DNA from: an uncultured Saprospiraceae bacterium
Lineage (GTDB): Bacteria; Bacteroidota; Bacteroidia; Chitinophagales; Saprospiraceae
Assembly: GCA_937974625.1 (NCBI GenBank)
Contig: CALJVJ010000241.1
Coordinates: 1 to 60,047 of the forward strand
Reading direction: 5' to 3'
Length of the DNA stretch: 60,047 nucleotides
Of the stretch, positions 44,257-53,269 are shown one piece after another. A program made the position numbers and the translations under genes. The first letter of the stretch is position 1. Every line of letters starts with the position of its first letter. The notes under the pieces were generated by a model that made no database searches, had not been told where the DNA came from, and saw nothing but the letters and a program-made list of their open reading frames with translations.

Positions 44257-45678
44257 TTAATACTCAAACTCCATCTGTTCATAAGGAAAACCAAATAAAC
44301 ATTTTTCCTTAATCAATTTTGCTGCTTTTGAAGGCACTAATTTTTCCCATCCTTTTTCGTCCTCTTTAATCATTTTAAGTACTTGTTGAGAGAAAATATG
44401 CAATACCTCTTCTTTGAAGCCTTTAATATCCTTTAATTGACTACTTTCTATTAAATGTTTATAAATAAATTTTACATCTTCAGGGACAGGCAAATTCTCG
44501 CAGTTGATAGTTTCTCCGCTACCTTCTTGTAACGCTGGGTATACGTAGAAAGCAACGTTTCTTGTAAAAAGCGAACCAAAAGCAGAAAGTAATGCGCCAT
44601 CTTGATTTTGGTAGTAGGTATTATTTACCATTTCCAATAATTCCCTCACACCTGTTACTAATCCTAATTTTTTGATTTTATAGTCTTTAAAATAGTCAAT
44701 TAGTTTCTGTTGTTTGGAGCAGTCTGAAATAACTACGGTTTGTCCTAATTCACAAAGTAAATCAGCTCTATCTAAAAAGTCTTTTTCATCTAAATCACCA
44801 TCTAATAATAGATTATCCATAGTGATTTCGGTCAATAAAAAACATTTATTAGATTCTTGCCCTGCATCTTCACGGAACTGCTTGTAAGCCGTTTTTATCA
44901 TATCCATGTTGACCAATGTAGCGGGTCTAAAACTCCCTCTAACAACCATCAAATTCTTTTTGTATAAGAATTCGGAAGCGTGAACATTTTGTCCATCTTC
45001 ATTAAACATGGCTACTTCTGTTAGTTTATGCTTTACCAGCATTAAGCTCAACCTTCGATTATCCACTTCCTCAAAATCTGGACCCGTTAGGCGAACCATA
45101 TCAATTTTAATTCTACCTCTCAAACTGTCTATCAAGGATTCCAAGAGGGTTTCTGGTGCTTCGTGATAATTGTAGCAAGCATAAACCATATTTACTCCTA
45201 AAACACCAATGGCTTGTTGCTGTAATTGGTTGTTCTTATCCAACATTTTAACATGGATAACCAAATCATTGGGTGGAGCATCTGGTCTTAATTGAAATCG
45301 GATTCCTAGCCAACCATTTCCTTTGATGGTTCGACTAAAGTTAATTGCTGCCACAGAATCGGCAAAGGAGAAAAAACAAGTATCGGGTCGCTCATTATCC
45401 AATCTGGATTCCATCAACTCATATTCATGATCCAGCATTTTGTATACTCTTGCTTCACAAACATAGCGCCCAGTAGATTGAATACCATAAATTTTATCTG
45501 ATACTACTTTATCGTAAGCAGAAATTGTTTTGGCTATTGTTCCTGCTGCTGCTCCTACCTGAAAAAAGTGTCTAGCAACTTCTTGTCCTGCACCAATTTC
45601 TGCAAAAGAACCATAGATTTTATCATTCAGATTAATTTCTAACGCTTTCTGTTCCGTTTCTAATAACTGTCTTTTCAT
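44257..45678 (-). CDS. Conserved soluble protein of unknown function (often mislabelled TonB-dependent receptor)
   Basis: 473 residues without signal peptide or membrane helix. I recognise the family from its start (EQKALEINLNDKIYGSFAEIGAGQEVARHFF) and blocks such as SAYDKVVSDKIYG and GNGWLGIRFQL. It occurs widely in Bacteroidota and cyanobacteria, and some database entries call it TonB-dependent receptor or nicotinate-nucleotide adenylyltransferase. Neither name fits what is visible: there is no barrel, plug, or nucleotidyltransferase HxGH motif. Its function is unknown. Confidence 0.8.
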   Translation of the reverse strand: MKRQLLETEQKALEINLNDKIYGSFAEIGAGQEVARHFFQVGAAAGTIAKTISAYDKVVSDKIYGIQSTGRYVCEARVYKMLDHEYELMESRLDNERPDTCFFSFADSVAAINFSRTIKGNGWLGIRFQLRPDAPPNDLVIHVKMLDKNNQLQQQAIGVLGVNMVYACYNYHEAPETLLESLIDSLRGRIKIDMVRLTGPDFEEVDNRRLSLMLVKHKLTEVAMFNEDGQNVHASEFLYKKNLMVVRGSFRPATLVNMDMIKTAYKQFREDAGQESNKCFLLTEITMDNLLLDGDLDEKDFLDRADLLCELGQTVVISDCSKQQKLIDYFKDYKIKKLGLVTGVRELLEMVNNTYYQNQDGALLSAFGSLFTRNVAFYVYPALQEGSGETINCENLPVPEDVKFIYKHLIESSQLKDIKGFKEEVLHIFSQQVLKMIKEDEKGWEKLVPSKAAKLIKEKCLFGFPYEQMEFEY

Positions 45679-45859
45679 AATATTAAAAATGATGCAAGTA
45701 AGAAGTTTTTAAAACCAAATGCAAAAACCTAGCTAAGTTTTGATTCTTCTAACCGAGCATACTTGCCTTTGGTTTCCGTATACTTTTCAAATTTTGACGA
45801 TTTGTAAATAAAAAAGTAACCTCAATCGGTCATATGCTAGTGTTTTCTGGTTTTTTAAC

Positions 45860-45890
45860 TTGAGGTGTAAACTTAATAATTATATTTTTG
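45860..45890 (+). promoter_or_regulatory. -33/-7 promoter before the small conserved gene
   Basis: TTG (45860-45862), 20 bp, TATTTTTG (45883-45890) matches the Bacteroidota promoter. Transcription would start near 45897, 24 bp before ATG 45921. Confidence 0.7.
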
Positions 45891-45920
45891 CCTAACTACA
45901 ATTAGTATTTAAAAAATTAT

Positions 45921-46241
45921 ATGGCAGAATTAAAATTAACGAAGCACTTACTTAAAAAAATAGAAGAATTATTTGAAGAAGTTGGCTACACAATTCGCTA
46001 TGCAAAGGGGAGTTTTAATTCTGGGTATTGCATGGTAGAAAATCAAAAGATAGCGGTTATTAATAAGTTTTTTGACACGGAAGGTAGAGCTGGAGTCCTA
46101 ATTGAAATTCTTTCTCAAGTGGAAATTGATACAAAAACCTTATCTGAAAAGTCATTAAAAACATTTAAGCAGATTTCTAAAAAAGAAAATAAAAAGGAAA
46201 AAGAAGAAGCGGAAGATGTTCAAGATGAAAAGAAGGCATAA
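45921..46241 (+). CDS. Conserved hypothetical protein
   Basis: 106 residues with a folded-looking first 80 (LKKIEELFEEVGYTIRYAKGSFNSGYCMVENQKIAVINKF, first 20 and following) and a Lys/Glu-rich, probably disordered tail. The family is conserved in Bacteroidota, with no known function that I can name. It ends 3 bp before the MBL hydrolase gene, so the two are co-transcribed and could act in one process. Confidence 0.8.
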   Translation: MAELKLTKHLLKKIEELFEEVGYTIRYAKGSFNSGYCMVENQKIAVINKFFDTEGRAGVLIEILSQVEIDTKTLSEKSLKTFKQISKKENKKEKEEAEDVQDEKKA

Positions 46242-46244
46242 AAA

Positions 46245-47012
46245 ATGATGAAAATAACCTTCCTTGGTACTGGAACTTCTCAGGGCGTCCCAGTAATTGG
46301 TTGTGATTGTGAAGTTTGCATTTCTACTGACCCTAAAGACAATCGATTGCGTACTTCTGCTATGATTGAATGGAATGGAAAAGTGATTATTATTGATGCA
46401 GGTCCAGATTTTCGGCAGCAATTATTGAGAGCTAATGTTCAAGATGTTTCCGCTATCTTAATGACTCATGAACATAATGACCATATAATTGGCTTAGATG
46501 ATGTTCGACCACTTAATTTTAAGCATAAAAAGCACATGCCTGTTTATGCAGAACCAAGGGTTCAAGCTGAATTGAAAACAAGATTTTCCTATATTTTTGA
46601 CAAAAATCCATACCCTGGCGCACCAAGAATTATTTTACAAAATATTGATAACCAAATAGATATAGACGTTGATGGTGTTTTAGTAAAACCTATTAGAGCC
46701 ATGCATGGCACCTTACCTGTTTTTGGTTTTAGATTCGAAGATTTTACCTATTTGACAGATGTAAAAAGCATTGCACCAGAAGACTTGGCAAAAGTAAAAG
46801 GTACTAAATTACTTGCTATTGATGCATTACATCATTCTGAGCATCACGCTCATTTGAATTTAGAGCAAGCTTTAGCTTTAATTAAAATTATTCAACCTGA
46901 ACAAGCCTATCTTATTCATGTGAGTCATAGAATGGGGCTTGCTAAAAAAGTCAATCCTTCCTTACCAGAAGGGGTGGAACTTGCCTATGATGGTTTAACT
47001 ATAGCCCTTTAA
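46245..47012 (+). CDS. MBL-fold metallo-hydrolase, PhnP-like
   Basis: 255 residues. KITFLGTGTSQGVPVIGCDCEVC gives an N-terminal Cys cluster (Cys20, 22, 25), and the metal motif THEHNDH is at 74-80, with DAGPDF and HGTLPVFGFRF following. The pattern fits PhnP-type phosphodiesterases, which hydrolyse cyclic phosphate esters; relatives may act on other esters. Two ATG codons (46245, 46248) are adjacent. It is downstream of the small conserved gene in one operon. Confidence 0.9.
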   Translation: MMKITFLGTGTSQGVPVIGCDCEVCISTDPKDNRLRTSAMIEWNGKVIIIDAGPDFRQQLLRANVQDVSAILMTHEHNDHIIGLDDVRPLNFKHKKHMPVYAEPRVQAELKTRFSYIFDKNPYPGAPRIILQNIDNQIDIDVDGVLVKPIRAMHGTLPVFGFRFEDFTYLTDVKSIAPEDLAKVKGTKLLAIDALHHSEHHAHLNLEQALALIKIIQPEQAYLIHVSHRMGLAKKVNPSLPEGVELAYDGLTIAL

Positions 47013-47089
47013 AAGCTTGTAATATTTATATTTTTATTTATTCTCTTCTCTTCAGGTGTTATTTGGAATTATTTTTGAAGTAAGCATTA

Positions 47090-47097
47090 TAACTTTG
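47090..47097 (+). promoter_or_regulatory. -7 promoter box of the response regulator
   Basis: TAACTTTG matches TAnnTTTG, 42 bp before ATG 47139. TTTG at 47062-47065 is 24 bp upstream, which is too far for a standard -33. Confidence 0.5.
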
Positions 47098-47138
47098 AAT
47101 CCCCCGCCACTAATAATTTCTACCTTCAATTTAATTCC

Positions 47139-47546
47139 ATGGATAAAATTAATTTGCTTGTTTTTATAGATGATGACTATGCTACTAATTTTTACCATAA
47201 GGTAATTGTTAGAGACTCTGGACTAGTTGACAACTTTCTGTTTTTCTCATCTGCAAAAGAAGCCTTAGCGTATTTTACAGAACAAAAGGAAAACGGTGAT
47301 TGGCAGAAACCAGATGCTATCTTTCTAGATATTAATATGCCTGAAATTAATGGTTGGGAATTTTTAGATTTGTATAAAGATACTGACATTGATAAGGCAC
47401 CTATTTATATCATGCTCACAACCTCTTTAAATCCTGAAGATTTGGAAAAAGCGGAACTAAATCCTTTAGTTCGCGGTTTAAAGAATAAGCCTTTAACGGA
47501 AGCCCATTTAATGGAAATTCAAGCAGATTTGAATGTAATTGCTTAG
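47139..47546 (+). CDS. Single-domain response regulator (receiver domain)
   Basis: 135 residues. The acidic pair FIDDD (9-13), phospho-acceptor Asp64 in AIFLDINMPEINGWEFL, a T/S at the switch position (MLTTSL) and Lys117 in LKNKPL form a complete CheY-like receiver with no output domain. It probably relays phosphate or binds a partner protein. No kinase is nearby. Confidence 0.93.
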   Translation: MDKINLLVFIDDDYATNFYHKVIVRDSGLVDNFLFFSSAKEALAYFTEQKENGDWQKPDAIFLDINMPEINGWEFLDLYKDTDIDKAPIYIMLTTSLNPEDLEKAELNPLVRGLKNKPLTEAHLMEIQADLNVIA

Positions 47547-47582
47547 TTTTAGGTTTTTTTTAGCAAACCCACTCAAGTTTCC

Positions 47583-47969
47583 ATGTTAAAGAAAGTTAGA
47601 ATTGATAAATGGTTATGGAGCGTTCGTATTTTTAAATCTCGTTCTATGGCTACTGATGCCTGCAAATCAGGTAAAATAAAGGTTGGTGAAAATAATATCA
47701 AACCTTCTTATTTATTGCAACGAGGTGAAACGATTTCTGTCAAAAAGAATGGCTTCGACCTTTCTTTCAAAGTGATTGACCTTTTAGATAAAAGGGTTTC
47801 TGCAATTTTAGCCCAACCTTGTTATGAAGATTTGACGCCTCCAGAAGAATTAAATAAATACAAAGATTGGTTTGTTGGCAAAGGAAGACCTGAGATGAGA
47901 GAAAAAGGAACGGGTAGACCTACCAAGCGAGATAGAAGAGATATTGATAAATTTAAGGATTATGAATAG
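47583..47969 (+). CDS. S4-domain RNA-binding protein, Hsp15-like
   Basis: 128 residues. RIDKWLWSVRIFKSRSMATDACKSGKIKVG is the S4 motif of HslR/Hsp15, and the basic Gly/Lys/Arg-rich tail (GTGRPTKRDRRDIDKF) is normal. In E. coli Hsp15 binds 50S subunits carrying a nascent chain after stalling and recycles them. It is 36 bp after the response regulator gene, with a strong terminator after it. Confidence 0.93.
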   Translation: MLKKVRIDKWLWSVRIFKSRSMATDACKSGKIKVGENNIKPSYLLQRGETISVKKNGFDLSFKVIDLLDKRVSAILAQPCYEDLTPPEELNKYKDWFVGKGRPEMREKGTGRPTKRDRRDIDKFKDYE

Positions 47970-47996
47970 GGTATAGCCTATTGTATAATAAAGTCT

Positions 47997-48046
47997 AATA
48001 AGAAAGCACAATATTTGTCGATTGACAGATATTGTGCTTTCTTATT
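47997..48046 (+). terminator. Terminator of the Hsp15-like gene
   Basis: An 18-bp perfect stem (47997-48014 with 48029-48046) is topped by a further TGTC/GACA pair set. T-rich DNA follows. It starts 28 bp past the stop codon. Confidence 0.88.
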
Positions 48047-48255
48047 TTACCCAACTGGTAAAACGCAAATAAATTAACACCTATTTTCTATTTTGACTGC
48101 TAGCAAACAATAGGACTGTTAAAGTTCAATTTTCCAACAGCTTTTTTCTTCTTTAAACGTTAGATGTATAGAATAGGGTAAATCTTATTCGCTTAAATAG
48201 AATATAAATTTATTTATATAAGAATTTTTTAGTTGGTTTTGTTTGTTATTGTTGT
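48047..48255. other. Intergenic, no gene seen
   Basis: AT-rich DNA between the Hsp15-like gene terminator and the hairpin at 48256. No gene or promoter is visible. An open frame on the minus strand (48185-48388) is low-complexity and crosses the hairpin and the left arm of the inverted repeat. Confidence 0.5.
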
Positions 48256-48279
48256 AAAGGGCATCATCTGATGCCCTTT
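48256..48279. terminator. GC-rich hairpin next to the inverted-repeat element
   Basis: A 10-bp stem AAAGGGCATC/GATGCCCTTT with a 4-nt loop, followed by CATTTTTA. It looks like a terminator but no gene precedes it closely. It touches the left end of the repeat element at 48289. Confidence 0.65.
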
Positions 48280-48288
48280 CATTTTTAC

Positions 48289-48702
48289 GTTCTCTGACAA
48301 ATTCCGTGGTCGATTTAATTTCAAGCTTTTTTCTGAATGAAAGCTCACGTTTCGTGTAAAACGAAATAAATAAAAAAAACAACCTCAATATATAATTTTG
48401 AATTAAAGAATTAAATCGGGATATTCCGAATTAGATATCGAAACCTTGTTCTTTTCCTTAGATGAAAAGAACCAAAAATCAAGACAAAAAGGCATCCCAT
48501 CCGTGAGCGGTTCGGGAGTATCCTCCCTCATGTCAAACAGTTTTTTGCCTTCCATTCCCGCTTAGATGCGCGTACAAGTGACTGAAAAAACATCAATTAC
48601 CTGGGCAAAATTTTATTCTCTAAAAATTTACACGAAACATGAGTGAAAGGAGAGAAAAAAATTGGAATTGAAACGACTTTATCACGGGATTTGTCCAAGA
48701 AC
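48289..48702. repeat. 414-bp element with long imperfect terminal inverted repeats (MITE-like)
   Basis: 48289-48360 and the reverse complement of 48627-48702 align over 72-76 bp with about 80% identity and one gap of about 5 nt. The ends are closest: GTTC--TGACAAAT-CCGTG outermost and GTTTCGTGTAAA innermost, and TTTTTTCT also matches. The centre (about 48363-48626) has no ORF. It contains a 9-bp hairpin GTTCTTTTC/GAAAAGAAC (48448-48456 with 48464-48472) and then a GC-richer core (about 48490-48570). No target-site duplication is clear: the flanks are T/A-rich. This is either a non-autonomous mobile element, a REP-like genomic repeat, or a large cruciform or RNA structure. No transposase is in the window. 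Confidence 0.6.
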
Positions 48703-48708
48703 CATTTT

Positions 48709-51108
48709 TTAAAATTCTACAATCGTTAAACCATCTCCACCTCTTTCGGGTGGGGCGTAAGCAATAGATTGAATATCCTTATATTCTCTTAATTTTTTCC
48801 GAACTGCCTTTCGTAGTACCCCTGTACCTTTTCCATGAATGATTTCTAGATTACTAACACTTGCTACTAAAGCTTGGTCTACAAATTCTTGTAAAACAGC
48901 TAATGCCTCTTCTTTGCTCATACCTCTTAAGTCAATTTTTGATTCAAACTTAGCATTGGCTGCTGTGGTATCTAATTGTATACTTTTAGTTCGTCGTATT
49001 TCCAAGGGTTCTCCTGCTTGTTGTAAGTCCCTTAATGGAACAGTCATGTGCATGATGCCCATTTGTATAACTGCTTTTTGCTTATTGATGGATTCGACTT
49101 GGCCCGTTGCTCCTCCTGTTTTTAATTTTACAAAATCACCAACTGTTATCGGTTTGGAAGGTCGATTACGTTCTGGTTTATAATAAATTTCTTCTTTTAA
49201 ATCCTGAACTTCTTCTACAATTTCTTTTCGTTCCTCTCTGACCTTTTTGGCGATTACTTTAGCTTTTTTGAGCTTTTCAGCTTCCGCTAATTTTTCATTT
49301 TCTTTTAATTCCCGAATCAAATTTTCTAAGAGTCGATTATCTTGAGCAGTATTTTGAAGAGCTTGTTCTTTCGCTTCTAATTTTTGTTTCTTTCGTCTAT
49401 ATTCGAGATTCCTATGAAGCTCATCATAATTTTTAATTAGTTTTTCTAATTGCTTGGCTCGCTGTTCTGATACGGCTAATTTTTCTTCTAAAACCTGTTT
49501 ATCTCGTTGTAGATTGACCAATAAAGTTTCTACCGCATTTTCTTTCTTACCTACTTTCTTACGAGCATAATTAAGTAATTTTGGGTCTAATCCCGTTTTT
49601 TCTCCGATTTCAAAAGCATAAGAACTACCAGGACGCCCTACTCTTAATTCATAGGTTGGAGACAATGTATCCTTATCAAATATCATTGACCCATTAATAA
49701 TTCCTTGAGTCTTGAAAGCAAATATTTTTAGATTGGAATAATGGGTAGTAATTACTCCAAATACTTTTTGTTTATTGAGTTCCATTAAAATGGCCTCGGC
49801 AATTGCTCCGCCAATTTGCGGGTCTGTACCAGAACCAAATTCATCTATTAAAATCAAGGATTTTTTAGTGGCATTTTCCATAAATACTTTCATGTTTGCC
49901 AATCTAGAACTATAGGTACTTAATTCATCTTCAATAGATTGTTGGTCACCGATATCTGCAAAGATATCCTCGTAAATACCCATTTCACTAATTGGGTCAA
50001 CTGGTATTAACATACCCGACTGCAACATTAATTGTAATAAACCTACTGATTTTAGGGTGATTGATTTACCACCGGCATTAGGACCACTTAACATCAAAAT
50101 CCGATTGTCTTGGAACAAGATTAAATCGAAAGGGATGGTCTTTTTGTTGACTTGTTGATTTTTTAAATAGAGTAGTGGGTGGTAACCTGTTTTGATTCCT
50201 AAATGTGGTTTGCCCATTACCTTAGGCAAATTTCCGTTCATTCGGTAGGCTAATCTAGCTTTCGCTTGAATGACATCTATCCGAATCATTAGGTCTAAAT
50301 AGGTGTGCATCGCTGGAACGTAAGGACGAAGCGTTGCACTTAATTCCTTTAGAATTCGATAGATTTCTCTTTTCTCTTCTACCTCTAATTCAAAAATATC
50401 ATTATTAATACTAATGATTTCTTCGGGCTCGATAAAAGCCGTACGACCAGTCGTTGATTCATCGTGAATAATCCCACGAATTTTTCTTTTATGTTCAGAA
50501 GGAGCAGATAATACTCTTCGTCCGTTTCTAAAACTTTCTACATTGTCTGTTAACCAGCCATTGGACCGATACTTTGTAATAACAGACCTAAATTGCCTAT
50601 CCAATTCTTTGACCTTGCCGCCCATACTTCGACGAATTTTCATCAATTTGGGAGAAGCATCTGGTTTGATTTGACCTTCTTCATCTACTACTCGGTCAAT
50701 TTCTTTTATCAAAGCAGCATCAAATGTAATAGGCTGTATTAATTGGTATAAGGTAGGATAAACTTGCTGGCGAGCATCTGCAAAATATTTAAAAATTAAA
50801 TTAACAGACCGTAGAATAATATTTATTCGCTGCAATCCTTCAATTGGAAGGACATAATCTTCTATGTCCAACATTTTTAAATCTTGACTAATATCTTCAT
50901 AAGCCTGCATTGGGAAAGGGTCATTTCCCAAAGTGACTTGATATTCTTTTACTTCTTTTAATTTATTTATTATGCGTACTCGATTGGTGTCTGGGGTGAT
51001 TTTCTTTACCACTTCTCGACCCAATTCTCCGAAACACTCTGCTTCAACCAATTCAAGTACTTTATCAAACTCTAATTTTTCAAATAAATCCTTAGGCTCT
51101 AATTTCAT
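48709..51108 (-). CDS. mutS2: MutS2 endonuclease/ATPase
   Basis: 799 residues. No mismatch-recognition domain I is present, as normal for MutS2. Walker A is SGPNAGGKS (341-349), Walker B LILIDEFGSGTD (418-429), and the signature DIGDQQSIEDELSTYSS (385-401) is complete. A coiled-coil region covers about 530-640, and the Smr nuclease domain (725-799) has IDLRGM and HGKGTG. MutS2 acts on branched DNA to limit recombination, and in some bacteria on collided ribosomes. The stop codon lies 6 bp from the inverted-repeat element. It is monocistronic. Confidence 0.97.
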   Translation of the reverse strand: MKLEPKDLFEKLEFDKVLELVEAECFGELGREVVKKITPDTNRVRIINKLKEVKEYQVTLGNDPFPMQAYEDISQDLKMLDIEDYVLPIEGLQRINIILRSVNLIFKYFADARQQVYPTLYQLIQPITFDAALIKEIDRVVDEEGQIKPDASPKLMKIRRSMGGKVKELDRQFRSVITKYRSNGWLTDNVESFRNGRRVLSAPSEHKRKIRGIIHDESTTGRTAFIEPEEIISINNDIFELEVEEKREIYRILKELSATLRPYVPAMHTYLDLMIRIDVIQAKARLAYRMNGNLPKVMGKPHLGIKTGYHPLLYLKNQQVNKKTIPFDLILFQDNRILMLSGPNAGGKSITLKSVGLLQLMLQSGMLIPVDPISEMGIYEDIFADIGDQQSIEDELSTYSSRLANMKVFMENATKKSLILIDEFGSGTDPQIGGAIAEAILMELNKQKVFGVITTHYSNLKIFAFKTQGIINGSMIFDKDTLSPTYELRVGRPGSSYAFEIGEKTGLDPKLLNYARKKVGKKENAVETLLVNLQRDKQVLEEKLAVSEQRAKQLEKLIKNYDELHRNLEYRRKKQKLEAKEQALQNTAQDNRLLENLIRELKENEKLAEAEKLKKAKVIAKKVREERKEIVEEVQDLKEEIYYKPERNRPSKPITVGDFVKLKTGGATGQVESINKQKAVIQMGIMHMTVPLRDLQQAGEPLEIRRTKSIQLDTTAANAKFESKIDLRGMSKEEALAVLQEFVDQALVASVSNLEIIHGKGTGVLRKAVRKKLREYKDIQSIAYAPPERGGDGLTIVEF

Positions 51109-51169
51109 TATCGCTTTATCTTAGTATTTTGATGTTAAATTATTTTCAACATCCAATCAAAATTTTTAT

Positions 51170-51177
51170 CAAAAATA
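51170..51177 (-). promoter_or_regulatory. -7 promoter box of mutS2
   Basis: Minus strand TATTTTTG matches TAnnTTTG, 61 bp before ATG 51108. A rough TTTC stands where -33 would be. Confidence 0.5.
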
Positions 51178-51276
51178 AGCCTATTTGCTTACTTTTGAAA
51201 CTCGAAGTATGAACTCCAATATTATACAATGAGTTTTCAGTAAGAAAGTTCCATTTATAATAATTAAAAAAATAAT

Positions 51277-52386
51277 ATGCATTGGTACGAAGTTTCAAAT
51301 ATTGACCAAATAGATAGTCCTGCTTTATTGGTTTACCCTAAACGGATTCAACATAATATTGATGCGATGATTGCCAATGTGGATGGTGAAATAAACCGAT
51401 TATTTCCGCATGTGAAAACCCATAAAATGAAGGAGGTCGTGGAAATGCAATTAAATGCAGGGATTCAACGGTTTAAATGTGCGACGATTGCAGAAATGGA
51501 AATGTGTATTTTAGCTGGGGCAAAATATGTGTTGATTGCCTACCAAATGACGGGACCAAAGATTGACAGATTGAGAGATTTAGCTGAAAAATATCCAAAG
51601 GTTACGGTCGCATCGTTGGTGGATAATTTAGAATCAGTTAATCAATTAGCCATTAGTTTTGGTAAAAAAAATAGGACTGCTAATATCTATTTAGATATTG
51701 ATAATGGGCTGAATAGAACAGGGTGTCCCTTGGATGATTCGACTTATTCGCTTATTACCACCATGATGGCTATTTCTAATATAGATTTTAAAGGATTTCA
51801 TGTGTACGATGGCCAATTTCGCTCTGCTAGTTTAGCGGACCGGAAAAGTGGTAGTGACAAAGCTTTTAGACCAATATATGGGCTTTTAGACCAAGTGAAA
51901 AAGTCATATGGTAAAGATTTAGAGGTAATTAGTGGCGGTTCGCCTTCCTTCTCTTCTGCTTCTATGCGAAGTAATATATATTGCAGTCCAGGTACTGTTT
52001 TATTATGGGATGCAGGTTATGCAGAAATGGTTCCAGAATTGGATATTCAATGGGCAGCTGTTTTGATGACAAGAATCATTTCAAAACCCATAGAAGGTAT
52101 TATTACCGTAGATTTAGGACATAAAGCAGTAGGTTCAGAAAATCCAATGCCTAACAGAATTCGATTTTTAAATTTATCTGATTATGAAGCTTATAAGCAC
52201 AGCGAAGAACATTTAATGGTGAAAGTGAAAAATTGGGACAAATTAGCAGTTGGGGATGTATTATATGGAATACCTTATCATGTGTGCCCATCGGTTGCTT
52301 TGCACGAAGAAGCGCATGTCATTAAAGATAATAAGTGGAAAGAAAATTGGCAAGTGATTGCTAGAAAGCGTAAAATTTCTATTTGA
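51277..52386 (+). CDS. PLP-dependent D-threonine aldolase / D-serine dehydratase-like enzyme
   Basis: 369 residues. DSPALLVYPKRIQHNI, then the PLP-binding Lys47 in HVKTHKM, and the C-terminal zinc site region YHVCPSVALHEEA (about 336-346) are those of the DSD1/D-TA fold-type III family. The enzyme cleaves D-threonine to glycine and acetaldehyde, or dehydrates D-serine or D-threo-3-hydroxyaspartate. By eye I cannot choose the substrate. It is cytoplasmic and stands alone. Confidence 0.9.
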   Translation: MHWYEVSNIDQIDSPALLVYPKRIQHNIDAMIANVDGEINRLFPHVKTHKMKEVVEMQLNAGIQRFKCATIAEMEMCILAGAKYVLIAYQMTGPKIDRLRDLAEKYPKVTVASLVDNLESVNQLAISFGKKNRTANIYLDIDNGLNRTGCPLDDSTYSLITTMMAISNIDFKGFHVYDGQFRSASLADRKSGSDKAFRPIYGLLDQVKKSYGKDLEVISGGSPSFSSASMRSNIYCSPGTVLLWDAGYAEMVPELDIQWAAVLMTRIISKPIEGIITVDLGHKAVGSENPMPNRIRFLNLSDYEAYKHSEEHLMVKVKNWDKLAVGDVLYGIPYHVCPSVALHEEAHVIKDNKWKENWQVIARKRKISI

Positions 52387-52433
52387 GAAAAAGTATTTCT
52401 ATTTTTTCAGTGTTTCTAATAGTTTTTTCAAAT

Positions 52434-53012
52434 TCAAACAATATGTCCCATAAAGTCAATGATTCCGTCATTCCACTTCGATTGACCTAAGTTTTTAATC
52501 ATTAAACTATTATTCAAATTGCGTTCTCTAACACCTAAGGTGCTGTGATTTTGAAGAATAACCCATCGGCAAATATTATCAACAGTATAGAAGCCATTTC
52601 GTGTATAAAGTGAGGTATCTGTTACGGTCACCATCATTAAATCTAAGTTGTTTTCCTTTCCTAGCGATTCAATTTTAGCAATAATTTCTGAAGCAATATT
52701 TTGATTTTGAAAGGCTGGTAAAACACAGATATCACCTATTAACAAGGCTTTCATAATGGTTTCTCCGACCTTTATTTTTCGATATTCTAAACTGGCGTGA
52801 CCAATTAGTGCTTCTTTTTTCCAAACTAATATTCTTGAATGTGGAACCTGTTTGAAATAGGTTTGGTGAGATGGATAATCAGGGAAACAAGCCTGTAAAA
52901 GTACTTGTATATTAGCATTAATAGTGCTATTTATAGAAAATTCTTCACGCCTCTCAAAGTGCATAAATTTGTAATCTTTCGTTGCTCGATAGTTGAGGGT
53001 AGTTAGGCTCAT
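52434..53012 (-). CDS. GNAT family N-acetyltransferase
   Basis: 192 residues. The acetyl-CoA motif is IGDICVLPAFQNQNIASEIIAKIE, in which QNQNIA replaces the usual R-x2-G-x-G/A; the flanking strands LVWKKEALIGHASLEYR and LMMVTVTDTSLYTRNGFY are typical GNAT. A shorter start at codon 17 (Met-His-Phe-Glu-Arg) is possible. The substrate is unknown. Confidence 0.85.
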   Translation of the reverse strand: MSLTTLNYRATKDYKFMHFERREEFSINSTINANIQVLLQACFPDYPSHQTYFKQVPHSRILVWKKEALIGHASLEYRKIKVGETIMKALLIGDICVLPAFQNQNIASEIIAKIESLGKENNLDLMMVTVTDTSLYTRNGFYTVDNICRWVILQNHSTLGVRERNLNNSLMIKNLGQSKWNDGIIDFMGHIV

Positions 53013-53183
53013 TCCCCTGAATTGGCGGCAATATACAAAAAAGCTAGCATAAGTAAAACTCTTAATTTATTCTGTTCTGGAATTTTAATAGATTGACTAT
53101 CAGTAATTTATTCTATATGTTTTTTGGTTATGGATATAAATTTTAAAGACTTCCTTTTTTTAAGGAACCTTCTAAAACAAAAA
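53013..53183. other. Intergenic, no gene seen
   Basis: AT-rich leader of the GNAT gene; no clear minus-strand TAnnTTTG box is visible. Confidence 0.4.
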
Positions 53184-53212
53184 AAGTGAAGCTCCCGTAG
53201 GAGACTTCACTT
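53184..53212 (-). terminator. Terminator downstream of the thioredoxin-SPOR gene
   Basis: A 12-bp stem (53184-53195 with 53200-53212, one bulged A), a CGTA loop and a T-run on the minus strand (complement of 53178-53185). It lies about 160 bp past the stop at 53371, beyond a second, larger inverted repeat. Confidence 0.8.
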
Positions 53213-53269
53213 AGTATAGTTGTAAAATAGTAGTATCGAATTATAAAAGATAAATCCTAGTAGTAAGAT

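Noticed and set aside
48185..48388. Open frame of 67 residues, minus strand
   Set aside because: It crosses a perfect hairpin and one arm of the inverted-repeat element, and its composition is not protein-like.
48500..48570. GGTTCGGGAG-like T-loop suggesting a tRNA
   Set aside because: No acceptor stem, D-arm or anticodon arm can be built around it; it belongs to the core of the repeat element.
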